From positions 62,001 to 126,000 of the forward strand of contig JAWKPM010000008.1 of the NCBI GenBank assembly GCA_041390625.1: DNA of 64,000 nucleotides, given 5' to 3'. A model generated the notes under the pieces. That model was given only the letters and a program-made list of their open reading frames with translations, did not search any database and had not been told where the DNA came from. The translations under genes were made by a program, and so were the position numbers. Below are positions 36,002-43,249 of this stretch, in pieces (the stretch's first letter is position 1; each line of letters begins with the position of its first letter). Source of the DNA: RBC038 sp041390625. Lineage in GTDB: Bacteria > Chloroflexota > Dehalococcoidia > UBA2979.

Positions 36002-36027
36002 GTGAGCCCGGCGCTCGCCGGGCTCAC
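36002..36027 (-). terminator. Hairpin terminator of the VOC gene
   Basis: A perfect 12-base inverted repeat GTGAGCCCGGCG / CGCCGGGCTCAC with a 2-base centre, 38 bases past the VOC stop codon on the minus strand. No T-run follows on either side. Confidence 0.6.
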
Positions 36028-36065
36028 TCCCACATCGAAGCTGGACGCCTCGAGGCGCGTCGTCC

Positions 36066-36863
36066 CTATTCCTGTGGCGGCATCGACTTGATGATGCCGA
36101 AGACCGCACCCTGCGGGTCGCGGATCATCGCGATGCGGCCGGCCGGTGGCGTGTCCATCGGCTCCTGGAGGACCGTGCCGCCGAGTTCCTTCGCGCGGGC
36201 CGCCGAGGCATCGGCATCGTCCACTTCGAAGTAGATCGCCCACACGTTCGGCATCTCGCCCATCTGTGGCATCTTCGGCATGACGCCCGTGCCTTCGTTG
36301 CCCGGCGGGCCCATCACGGTGTAGTCGAAGCCCGCCTCCGGCATGGGCATCGTCTGCGTCTCGACACCGAGGACCGCCTTATAGAAGGCGGTCGCCTTCG
36401 GGACGTCGTCGGTGACGAGCTCGAACCACGTGGGGGCACCGTGCTCGTTGATGCGCCCGAAGCCCGTGTGCGCCCGAGCCTGCCACAGCGAGACGACCGC
36501 ACCCGTAGGGTCGACGAGGACGGCCATGCGACCGTGCTCCATGACGTCCATCGGCGGGAGCATCACCTTGCCGCCGGCGCCCTCGACCTGCGCGACGGCG
36601 GCATCGACGTCATCGGCAGCGAGGTAGACGCCCCACGAGGGAGGCATGCCCATCGCCGCCTGATCCGCGTTCAGGCGGCCGATGGCGCCGATCGGCGCGT
36701 CCTGGAGGAGCTGCATGTGGTACGGCTCGTCCATCTCCGGCACCGGCTGAGGCGAGTCGACCCAGCCGAACAGCCCGGCATAGAAGTTGATCGCGGCGTC
36801 CGGATCGGTGGTCATGAGCTCGGCCCAGATCGGCCGGCCCTGTGCATGTCCGCTTGTTTCCAT
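36066..36863 (-). CDS. Double VOC/glyoxalase-fold protein
   Basis: A 265-residue protein with two vicinal-oxygen-chelate modules. The first starts at RPIWAELMTTDPDAAINFYAGLFGW, the second at APTWFELVTDDVPKATAFYKAVLG. Each ends in a typical VDPTGAVVSLWQ / IRDPQGAVFGIIK strand. This is the common two-domain form often called 27-kDa antigen/glyoxalase-like; function (metal-dependent lyase, dioxygenase or drug binding) is not determined. The ATG at 36863 follows AAAGGGG. The frame runs on upstream to 37943, but that part is the antisense of the LuxR gene. Confidence 0.85.
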   Translation of the reverse strand: METSGHAQGRPIWAELMTTDPDAAINFYAGLFGWVDSPQPVPEMDEPYHMQLLQDAPIGAIGRLNADQAAMGMPPSWGVYLAADDVDAAVAQVEGAGGKVMLPPMDVMEHGRMAVLVDPTGAVVSLWQARAHTGFGRINEHGAPTWFELVTDDVPKATAFYKAVLGVETQTMPMPEAGFDYTVMGPPGNEGTGVMPKMPQMGEMPNVWAIYFEVDDADASAARAKELGGTVLQEPMDTPPAGRIAMIRDPQGAVFGIIKSMPPQE

Positions 36864-36983
36864 CGATGCCCCTTTCGTCGGCGCAGGCATTGGCAATTCG
36901 CGTGGCGGGGCACCGATGGTACGCCCGCGCCGAGAGCGCCGGGTCAAGGGTGTGTTGTCACTCCGAGGCACTAGGATCGCCGC

Positions 36984-38024
36984 ATGCCGCCTTCGATTCG
37001 CTACACGAGCGCCGATGACGGGACGCGCCTCGCCTACTCGACGTTCGGCGAGGGGCCGCCGCTGCTCTGTCTGCCACCGTTCCCCTTCAGCCACCTCGAG
37101 ACCGGGTGGCGTCTCGAGGGGCAGCGCGCCTGGCTGGAGCGCCTCGGCCGGCACGCGCAGCTCGCGACCTACGACGCGCGAGGCACGGGCCTCTCCGATC
37201 GCGAGACCGTGTCGTTCGACCTCGAGACGATGACGGCGGACCTCGAGGCGGTGCGTGCGCCCCTCGGGTGGGAGCAGTGCGCACTGTGGGCCGCGTTCAA
37301 CGCGACGCCGGTGGCGATCGCCTTCGCCGCGCGACATCCGGAGCGCGTGAGCGAGCTCGTGCTGTGGGGGCCGTTCGCGCGCGGCATCGATGTGTATCCG
37401 GCGGCGCTGCCGGCCGACGCCTCGAGCGTCGTCGACGCGCTCTGGCCGATGCTCGTCGACACGGCGGCGCGCACGTGGACCGCCTCCGCCGGCGACGAGG
37501 CGGCCGAGGTCGCCTCGTTCTTCCGCGAGTGCGTGGAACCGGCGACGGCCGTCGCCTCGATCGCGGCGGCCCGGGCGTACGACGTCACCTCGATGCTCGC
37601 GAGTGTCGAGGCGCGCACGCTGGTGCTGCAGCGCGCGCAGTCGCGCGTGCAGCGGCCCGAGCTGGCGCAGTCGCTCGCGGCCTCGATCCGAGGGGCCGAG
37701 CTCGTGAACCTCGAGGGCGACGCCGCCTCGCCGTTCGCGGGCGACGTCGACGCCGGCATCGAGGCGATCGAACGCTTCCTCGGCCTCGAGCGTATCGAGG
37801 GCGGAGCGACCTCGACGGACGACGGCGCGCTCGAGGCGCTGACGCCGCGCGAGCACGAGATCCTCGTGCTGCTGGCGCGTGGGCAGGCCAACAAGGAGAT
37901 CGCGAACGCCCTCGACGTCTCGATCCACACCGTCGAGCGCCACCTGACGAACCTCTACGCGAAGCTCGACTGCCGCAGCCGCACCGAGGCGGTGGCGTTC
38001 GCGCTACGCCACGGCCTCGGCTAG
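36984..38024 (+). CDS. LuxR-type regulator with degenerate alpha/beta-hydrolase sensor
   Basis: A 346-residue fusion. Residues 5-265 show an alpha/beta-hydrolase fold (GTRLAYSTFGEGPPLLCLPP, the YDARGTGLSDR turn, AFAARHPERVSELVLWGP). Residues 285-345 are a LuxR HTH (LTPREHEILVLLARGQANKEIANALDVS). The nucleophile elbow, usually GxSxG, is Ala104-Phe-Asn106-Ala-Thr108: the serine is an asparagine, so hydrolysis is unlikely and the domain probably binds an ester, lactone or other small ligand. Regulators of this build are known in actinobacteria, but many keep the serine. No autoinducer synthase is nearby. Confidence 0.82.
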   Translation: MPPSIRYTSADDGTRLAYSTFGEGPPLLCLPPFPFSHLETGWRLEGQRAWLERLGRHAQLATYDARGTGLSDRETVSFDLETMTADLEAVRAPLGWEQCALWAAFNATPVAIAFAARHPERVSELVLWGPFARGIDVYPAALPADASSVVDALWPMLVDTAARTWTASAGDEAAEVASFFRECVEPATAVASIAAARAYDVTSMLASVEARTLVLQRAQSRVQRPELAQSLAASIRGAELVNLEGDAASPFAGDVDAGIEAIERFLGLERIEGGATSTDDGALEALTPREHEILVLLARGQANKEIANALDVSIHTVERHLTNLYAKLDCRSRTEAVAFALRHGLG

Positions 38025-38152
38025 CCACCTGCTCGGCTGCGAGGTATCCCTCCCCCCGCCCTACGAGGTTCCCGCGACGCCCCCTCGCGCCGCCGTTCCT
38101 AGCCTCGAATCGACGCCTCACGAATCGAGGCGCCGAGGCGGGAGGAACGACG

Positions 38153-39094
38153 ATGCGCATCGCGATCACGGGAGCCGGCGGACTGATCGGCACGGCGCTG
38201 GGCGAGCGGCTCGAGCGCGGCGGGCACGAGGTTGTGCGGCTGCGCCGCGCGGAGCGCTCGATGGAGGCGCGGGCGAGCGAGCCCGGCCCGGCGTGGGACC
38301 CCGCGACCGGCTGGGTGAGTCCGGGCGCCCTCGAGGGGTGCGATGCGCTCGTGCACCTGGCGGGCGCCTCCATCGGCGAGGGGCGCTGGACCGCGAAGCG
38401 GAAGCACGTGCTGCGCGAGAGTCGCATCGAGGCGACGCGCGGCCTCGTGAAGCACCTCGGGACGTTGAAGGACGGGCCTCGGGTGCTGGTCAGCGCCTCG
38501 GCGATCGGCGTCTACGGCGATCGCGGCGACGAGCTGCTGGACGAGGACTCGAGGCGCGGCGAGGGCTTCCTCGCGGACCTCGCGGCGGACTGGGAGCACG
38601 AGGCGATGGCGGCCGAGGCGCACGGGCTGCGCGTGGCGGTCGCGCGCTTCGGGGTGGTACTGGACCGGCAGGCCGGCGCGCTGCCTCGGATGCTGCTGCC
38701 GTTCCGCCTCGGGGCGGGCGGGCGGCTCGGCAACGGCCGCCAGTGGATAAGCTGGGTGACCCTCGATGACGCGACGGGCGCGCTGGAGTTCCTGCTGACG
38801 CACGACCTTCGAGGCGCCCACAACGTGACGGCGCCCGGCTCGTTGACCAACCGCGAGTTCACGAAGGTGCTGGCGCGCGTGCTGCACCGCCCGGCGCTCC
38901 TCCCCGCACCGGGGTTCGCGTTGCGGCTGGCGCTGGGCCAGGCGGCCGACGAGCTGCTGCTGGCCTCGACGCGGGTGGCGCCTCGACGGCTGGCGGAGGC
39001 GGGCTTCGTCTTCGAGCAGCCGGAGCTCGAGGGGGCGCTGCGAGCGGTGCTGTCGAGGCCGGCGCAGAAGTCGCGCGAGCACGCACTGTCGTAG
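38153..39094 (+). CDS. TIGR01777-family NAD-dependent epimerase/SDR
   Basis: A 313-residue extended short-chain dehydrogenase of the TIGR01777 (YfcH/SulA-like) family. The NAD-binding motif is ITGAGGLIGTALGERL (5-20), followed by VHLAGASIGEGRWTAKRK, the family signature SASAIGVYGDRGDE, and a C-terminal DUF1731-like part ending in APRRLAEAGFVFEQPELEGAL. Such proteins are widespread with unknown substrates. The ATG at 38153 follows GGAGG. A short spacer with several TCGAGG elements precedes it. Confidence 0.88.
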   Translation: MRIAITGAGGLIGTALGERLERGGHEVVRLRRAERSMEARASEPGPAWDPATGWVSPGALEGCDALVHLAGASIGEGRWTAKRKHVLRESRIEATRGLVKHLGTLKDGPRVLVSASAIGVYGDRGDELLDEDSRRGEGFLADLAADWEHEAMAAEAHGLRVAVARFGVVLDRQAGALPRMLLPFRLGAGGRLGNGRQWISWVTLDDATGALEFLLTHDLRGAHNVTAPGSLTNREFTKVLARVLHRPALLPAPGFALRLALGQAADELLLASTRVAPRRLAEAGFVFEQPELEGALRAVLSRPAQKSREHALS

Positions 39095-39517
39095 CGCCTC
39101 GCTCATCGAGCGACTTATGTCCTCGATTGAGTGCCTCGGCAAGTCGTAACGTGTCTCGAAGCGTCCGAGGTCGGTCGCGGACGGTTCGAGCACCCTGACA
39201 ATCCGTCGGTGTTCGCAACTATGTGGACAGCGAATCTGACGGCGAACCTGCGTCGAATCTGACGCTCCCTGACTGCGCCCTTCGCTTTACAAAGCCGTTA
39301 CCCACTCTTCCGTTGACACGCCTTGAGCGAGGCATAGAGTGTGCGCGCCTCGTCGACAACGACGAGGATCGTGCGGCCTGTGGATAGACGTGAGGAGGCT
39401 GCCGAGACCGCCCGAGGGGTACCCCCTCCCACCGCGCCATCTCGAGGGAGCCACGCTCCATCGAGGTGCGGATGCGGCGCTCCACCGGGCGTTCGGAAGG
39501 CACACAGCAAGCGAGCA
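39095..39517. other. Intergenic region with direct repeats
   Basis: About 420 bases without a convincing gene. It contains an 11-base direct repeat CGAATCTGACG (39231-39241 and 39254-39264, 23 bases start to start) and an almost perfect GAGGGG-TA-CCCCCTC palindrome near 39413. Short frames on the minus strand between 39298 and 39578 have no RBS and no family pattern. It may hold regulator sites or a small RNA. Confidence 0.35.
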
Positions 39518-39555
39518 ACAAAAGGCCCCGGCGCGGTCGCACCCGCACCGGGGCT
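39518..39555 (-). terminator. Intrinsic terminator on the minus strand
   Basis: Read on the minus strand: an 8-bp stem AGCCCCGG / CCGGGGCCT with one bulged base and a loop that itself pairs, followed directly by CCTTTTGTTG. This is a proper stem plus T-tract. No protein gene on this strand ends here, so it may finish an RNA transcribed leftward from the 39560-39790 region. Confidence 0.55.
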
Positions 39556-39792
39556 GGGTGTAAGGGGGTCGGACCCATTCCTTACGTCGTTATCGTAGCG
39601 TGTTGGCGTACGGCTGCAACGGCCGCCGCACACGCTCGATCCCTCGACCGACCGACTCGCCCCCTTTGCACCCGCCGAAAGGTGGGGGCCTAGCGACACA
39701 TTCCTTGACTCAAACCCTCGATGTCGCGTGGGGCGGCCTGGATGGCCGTGCCTTCGTGACGCAGCGAATGGTTCGTTGAAAGGAATCACTTC
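39556..39792. promoter_or_regulatory. Structured leader region of the surface-protein operon
   Basis: About 240 bases ahead of the first small exported-protein gene, with clear pairing possibilities on the plus strand. GCCCCC (39659-39664) pairs with GGGGGC (39684-39689) around an inner ACC/GGT closing a GAAA-containing loop. GCGACA (39693-39698) pairs with TGTCGC (39722-39727), and CGGCC-TGGAT-GGCCG follows. The last part carries the AAAGGA ribosome site. It could be a riboswitch-like leader, or on the other strand the template of a small RNA ending at the terminator at 39518-39555. No known class was recognised. Confidence 0.4.
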
Positions 39793-40197
39793 GTGAAGAA
39801 GTTCTTTGCTGTAGGCCTCATCGCCTCGATCGGTGCGATGGCACTCGCCTCGGCTGCAGCGCTTGGCACGCTCGGTGGCGCGTCGCTCGGTGCAGCGGAC
39901 GCGGAAGTCACTGCTTGCGACACTGACGGGTTCGACGTGTCCTACACGACGTCGTTTGTCGACGGCACCGGATACGTTGTGGATTCGGTCGACCTGAGCG
40001 GTCTCGACGGAGCCTGCGACGGCCTGACGGCGTACGTGACCCTTACGGATGACTTCGCCCTGGCGACCGCAATCACGGACGCGGATGGCTCGGCCACCGT
40101 CGCGGGCGGCGCCGCGACCGTCGCGCTGACGACGGCCCCGCCGGCGGTCGACGTGACCGACGTGCACGTGCTGATCACTGAGCCGCCGGCTCCGTAG
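39793..40197 (+). CDS. Small exported protein, paralogue A
   Basis: A 134-residue secreted protein. The signal peptide MKKFFAVGLIASIGAMALAS leads into AALGTLGGASLGAADAEV. The mature part (about 100 residues) is rich in Asp, Val and Thr, probably a beta-sandwich, and contains FVDGTGYVVDSVDL and DVTDVHVLI, both shared with the next gene. It has one Cys pair (TACDTDG, GACDG). GTG start at 39793 with AAAGGA. First gene of the operon with the archaeal-type signal peptidase; the GTLG-ADA segment after the hydrophobic stretch is a candidate cleavage/recognition zone. No family is recognised; a TasA/CalY-like fibre subunit is the nearest functional analogy (inference). Confidence 0.7.
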   Translation: MKKFFAVGLIASIGAMALASAAALGTLGGASLGAADAEVTACDTDGFDVSYTTSFVDGTGYVVDSVDLSGLDGACDGLTAYVTLTDDFALATAITDADGSATVAGGAATVALTTAPPAVDVTDVHVLITEPPAP

Positions 40198-40212
40198 AGC
40201 TAGCAGAGAATC

Positions 40213-40668
40213 TTGCGTCATCTAGGCGGAGCAATCGCTGCGATCGCAGCCGTCGCTTTGGCGACGACCGCTGCGTTCGCCGCAGCCATGGGGCCGGGCG
40301 CGTCCTCGGGCACGCTCGGCTCCGCTGACGCCGTCGTGGAGGCGCCCCCGGTCGAGATCACCTCGGTCGAGTGGGTGACGGACTTCGAGAACGGACCCGG
40401 GTACGTCGTCGATCGGGTGGACGTCACGTTCACCTTCACCGAGGACTTCGCCGGCCGTCTTGGGTTCTACCTGACGATCACCGGTGACTCACCGCTGCCG
40501 CAGTCGAAGAACGACGACAGTGACTTCGACGTCAGCGCCGGGACGACGACCACGTTCGAGGCATCGTTCGAGTCGTTGAACATCCCGGCGGCGGCGGTCG
40601 AGGACATTCACGTTCTCGTCTGCGACGACAGCGACAGCGCACCCAGCGGCGTCTGCACGGCGCCGTAG
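40213..40668 (+). CDS. Small exported protein, paralogue B
   Basis: A 151-residue secreted protein and tandem paralogue of the preceding gene. After a signal-like stretch (GGAIAAIAAVALATTAAFAA) comes SSGTLGSADAVVEAPP, matching the GTLG-ADA segment of A. The mature part shares the pattern FENGPGYVVDRVDV and AVEDIHVLVC with A, and also ends in Ala-Pro. It is longer in the middle by an Asp/Ser-rich loop (KNDDSDFDVSAG). The TTG at 40213 has only a weak site, so it may be translated by coupling to A, 15 bases upstream. Probably another surface subunit. Confidence 0.68.
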   Translation: MRHLGGAIAAIAAVALATTAAFAAAMGPGASSGTLGSADAVVEAPPVEITSVEWVTDFENGPGYVVDRVDVTFTFTEDFAGRLGFYLTITGDSPLPQSKNDDSDFDVSAGTTTTFEASFESLNIPAAAVEDIHVLVCDDSDSAPSGVCTAP

Positions 40669-40690
40669 CAATCGTGGAGACCACGCGCTG

Positions 40691-42340
40691 ATGGTTCAAC
40701 GCCTGACCGCGCTGGTCTCCACGCTCTTGCTCCTTGGGTGGTTCGTACTGTTCCGGCCGGCGACGTTGCTCGATGGCCCCGGGGCGTACGTCTTCGTCTC
40801 CGGCACGAGCATGGAGCCGACGATGTACACCGGCGACCTCGCGATCATGCGACGCCAGACGGAGTACCAGGTCGGCGACGTGATCGCCTTCCGCGCCGAG
40901 GACAAGGGCGACGTCATCCACCGCGTCATCGGCGGCAACGCCGTCGAGGGCTATCGCACGCAGGGCGACAACCGGGACACCGCCGACCTCTGGCGACCGA
41001 CGCCGGACGAGATCAAAGGACGGATGTGGTTCCACATCCCGTGGATCGGAAAGGTGCTGCTGCCGCTGCAGCAGCCGCGCGCATTTGGCGCGCTCCTCGG
41101 GCTGGCCGTCGGGCTGGCCCTCATGCCCTCGGGCAAGGCAATCAGGCGACGGCGGAAGGGGGGACGGCAGATGACCCCGCAGGAGACCGAGCGCACACAA
41201 CGAGGCGGCGACGGCGGGGGCGACCCCGTCCTCGGACCGCTGGCGCAGGCGCCGTGGCCCCTGACCGCCGCGTTCCTCCTCGCGAGCCTGGCGGCGATCG
41301 TCGCGATCGGGGGCGCCTTCCTCGCGCACCGCGAGCGCGCCACCAGCTCGGAGACGGTCGCGCGCCTCGAGTACGCGCAGACGGCGAGCCTCGACTACGT
41401 CGTGAACACCGGCCCCTCGCTGCTCTACCCGGACGGCACCGTCCGCCCGGCGCTCGAGCCCAACGACGAGGGCGCCCTGCCACCCGAGCAGCCCGTCTAC
41501 ACGCCGCTCGCCCGCAGCATCGACGTCGAGGTGCGCTACGCCCTCGAGACCGAGGCGGAGACGGCGGTGGGCGGCACGCTGGGCGTCGACCTCGAGGTCG
41601 GCGCGCCCGACGGTTGGACGCACCGCGAGACGCTCCTCGCGCCGCGCGCCTTCGACGGGCCGGAGACCGCGACGCGGGTGCGCGTCGACCTGCCGGCCGC
41701 GGCATCGCTGATCGCACGCGTCGAGGAGGAGACCGGCTTCAAGGCCTCGAGCTACGAGCTGCGCGTCGTGCCGCGCATCCACCTCGAAGGCGACGTCGGC
41801 GGCGAGGCGGTCGACACCGACCTCACGCCTGCCTTCACGATGACCTGGACCGCCGCCGAGATCACGCCGGACGGCGACCTCGAGCGGTCCGACCCCGTCA
41901 CGATCGCCGACCTCACCACGCACACCCGCTCGATGAGCCTCGCCGGCCTCGAGCTGTCCGTCCCGCGCGCACGCACGGTCCTCACGGGCGCGTCGGCGGG
42001 GCTGGTCGTGGCCGCGCTGCTGCTCGGCGCCTCGATCTACCTCGGTCTCGGCCGGGGCGAGCGGGCAAAGGTGCGGGCGCGCTACGGCCGCATGCTCCTG
42101 CGCGTGCAGCAGGCGGATGAGCCGTTCGCGCGCGACCGCGTGCGACTGGCCTCGATGCACGACCTCGCGCGGCTGGCGCAGCGCGACGGCGGCATCATCT
42201 TCGAGGAGGAGAGCCCGAGCTTCGGCACGCGTTACTACGTGCGCGACGGCGACGCCCTTTACGAGTACGTCCCCGACGACGCCTCGACGCGCACACGCCT
42301 CATCGATGCGCTCGTGGGCGGCGGCGCGAGAGGCCGCTGA
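40691..42340 (+). CDS. Archaeal/SipW-type signal peptidase I fused to a DUF5305-like domain
   Basis: A 549-residue membrane protein. Residues 1-155 are a signal peptidase of the S26B (ER/archaeal/SipW) type. A first span is followed by the catalytic Ser40 in SGTSMEPTM, then His77 (DVIHRVIGG) where bacterial LepB has Lys, and Asp93 (QGDNRD). Two further spans (about 130-150 and 195-220) lead to an ectodomain that reads like DUF5305, with LDYVVNTGPSLLYPDGT and PVYTPLARSIDVEVRY. A last span (about 435-460) precedes a cytoplasmic tail. DUF5305 proteins commonly sit beside signal peptidases in haloarchaea; here they are one chain. It should process the neighbouring exported proteins. Stop overlaps the next start (TGATG). 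Confidence 0.85.
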   Translation: MVQRLTALVSTLLLLGWFVLFRPATLLDGPGAYVFVSGTSMEPTMYTGDLAIMRRQTEYQVGDVIAFRAEDKGDVIHRVIGGNAVEGYRTQGDNRDTADLWRPTPDEIKGRMWFHIPWIGKVLLPLQQPRAFGALLGLAVGLALMPSGKAIRRRRKGGRQMTPQETERTQRGGDGGGDPVLGPLAQAPWPLTAAFLLASLAAIVAIGGAFLAHRERATSSETVARLEYAQTASLDYVVNTGPSLLYPDGTVRPALEPNDEGALPPEQPVYTPLARSIDVEVRYALETEAETAVGGTLGVDLEVGAPDGWTHRETLLAPRAFDGPETATRVRVDLPAAASLIARVEEETGFKASSYELRVVPRIHLEGDVGGEAVDTDLTPAFTMTWTAAEITPDGDLERSDPVTIADLTTHTRSMSLAGLELSVPRARTVLTGASAGLVVAALLLGASIYLGLGRGERAKVRARYGRMLLRVQQADEPFARDRVRLASMHDLARLAQRDGGIIFEEESPSFGTRYYVRDGDALYEYVPDDASTRTRLIDALVGGGARGR

Positions 42341-43152
42341 TGCGTCGCGTCCTCGCGCTCCTCGTGATCGTGGCGAGCGTCGCCGGCCTCGTGCAGGCCT
42401 CGGCGGCGCTGCTGAGCGTGGACGCGGGGACGTTGCAGGTGTTCTCGGTGCCGGTCTCGATCGACCTGCCTCCGCCCGACATCTCGTGCGAGGACGACGA
42501 CGAGTGGCACAAGCGCGACGGCGGCAGCGAGTGGGGCCGCGAGGACGATCGCGACGATCGTGACCATGGCGACTGTGACGACGACTGCCGCGGAGACAAT
42601 CGCGACGGCACGTACGACCTCAACAGCCTCCAGCGCGACCGAGGCGGCGACTGCGACGACGACTGTCGCGATCGGGACGGGCAGACCAGCGACTTCAGCG
42701 CGGAGTCGAGACGCGGGGACGACGACTGCGACGACGGCGGGTGGGGCCGAGGCGACCGGCGCCTGACCGACCCCGCACTCAGCCTCCTCGAGGCCACGCC
42801 CCTCCTCGGAATCGCCGGCCCGGAGCCGACCGCTACCCAATCGCCGGAGCCGACGCCCACCGAGGCGACGCCGAAGCCGACCGAGACCGCGTCACCTGAG
42901 CCGACGAAGGCACCGGAGCCGACTCCGACCGAGACGCCCGACCCCACCTCGACGGTCGAGGCGACCTCGACGCCCACGCTCGAGGCGACGCCCACCCTCG
43001 GACCGTCGCCGTCGGCCGAGGCGACCGCCACCGAGGAGCCGAGCGCCACGCCCGAGCCCACCCTCGAGCCCTCGCCCACACCCACCGAGGAGCCAACGGC
43101 GACCCCCACCTCGGCCCCCGAGGTCACCTCGACGGCCGCCGACGGGGTTTAA
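42340..43152 (+). CDS. Secreted Asp-rich protein with Pro/Thr-Glu repeat tail
   Basis: A 270-residue exported protein. The signal MRRVLALLVIVASVAGLVQASA is followed by ALLSVDAGTLQVFSVPVSI, whose AGTL segment resembles the start of mature SipW substrates. Residues 50-145 are extremely acidic and rich in Asp, Arg and Gly with spaced Cys in repeated DCDDDC-like units, likely metal-binding or disulfide cross-linked. Residues 155-265 are a low-complexity PEPTPTE/ATPT repeat like a cell-wall-spanning stalk. No LPXTG or C-terminal anchor is seen. Start overlaps the peptidase stop. I infer a surface or matrix component processed by that peptidase. Confidence 0.75.
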   Translation: MRRVLALLVIVASVAGLVQASAALLSVDAGTLQVFSVPVSIDLPPPDISCEDDDEWHKRDGGSEWGREDDRDDRDHGDCDDDCRGDNRDGTYDLNSLQRDRGGDCDDDCRDRDGQTSDFSAESRRGDDDCDDGGWGRGDRRLTDPALSLLEATPLLGIAGPEPTATQSPEPTPTEATPKPTETASPEPTKAPEPTPTETPDPTSTVEATSTPTLEATPTLGPSPSAEATATEEPSATPEPTLEPSPTPTEEPTATPTSAPEVTSTAADGV

Positions 43153-43249
43153 CCCGGCGCTTGCACGCGGCGATCCGAGCCTTAAACGGCGCTGCTTACC
43201 GTCGCCCCATCACCACGAAGAACGTGTGTCAGATGGGGGACCTTCAAGC

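Noticed and set aside
36864..37943. N-terminal extension of the VOC gene frame by about 360 codons
   Set aside because: It is antisense to the LuxR-type gene, and a good RBS precedes the ATG at 36863.
39298..39578. Short minus-strand frames (70-120 codons) in the gap before the surface operon
   Set aside because: Three frames are open at once, none has an RBS or family pattern, and they begin around the strong terminator at 39518-39555.
39640..39760. c-di-GMP (GEMM) riboswitch
   Set aside because: There is a GAAA loop and some similar short words, but the conserved core sequences of that class are not present as I know them; kept only as an unclassified structured leader.
42831..43140. Pro/Thr repeat DNA considered as a CRISPR or tandem DNA repeat element
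   Set aside because: Units are irregular in length, in frame and vary by synonymous changes; there are no unique spacers. It is a low-complexity coding region.
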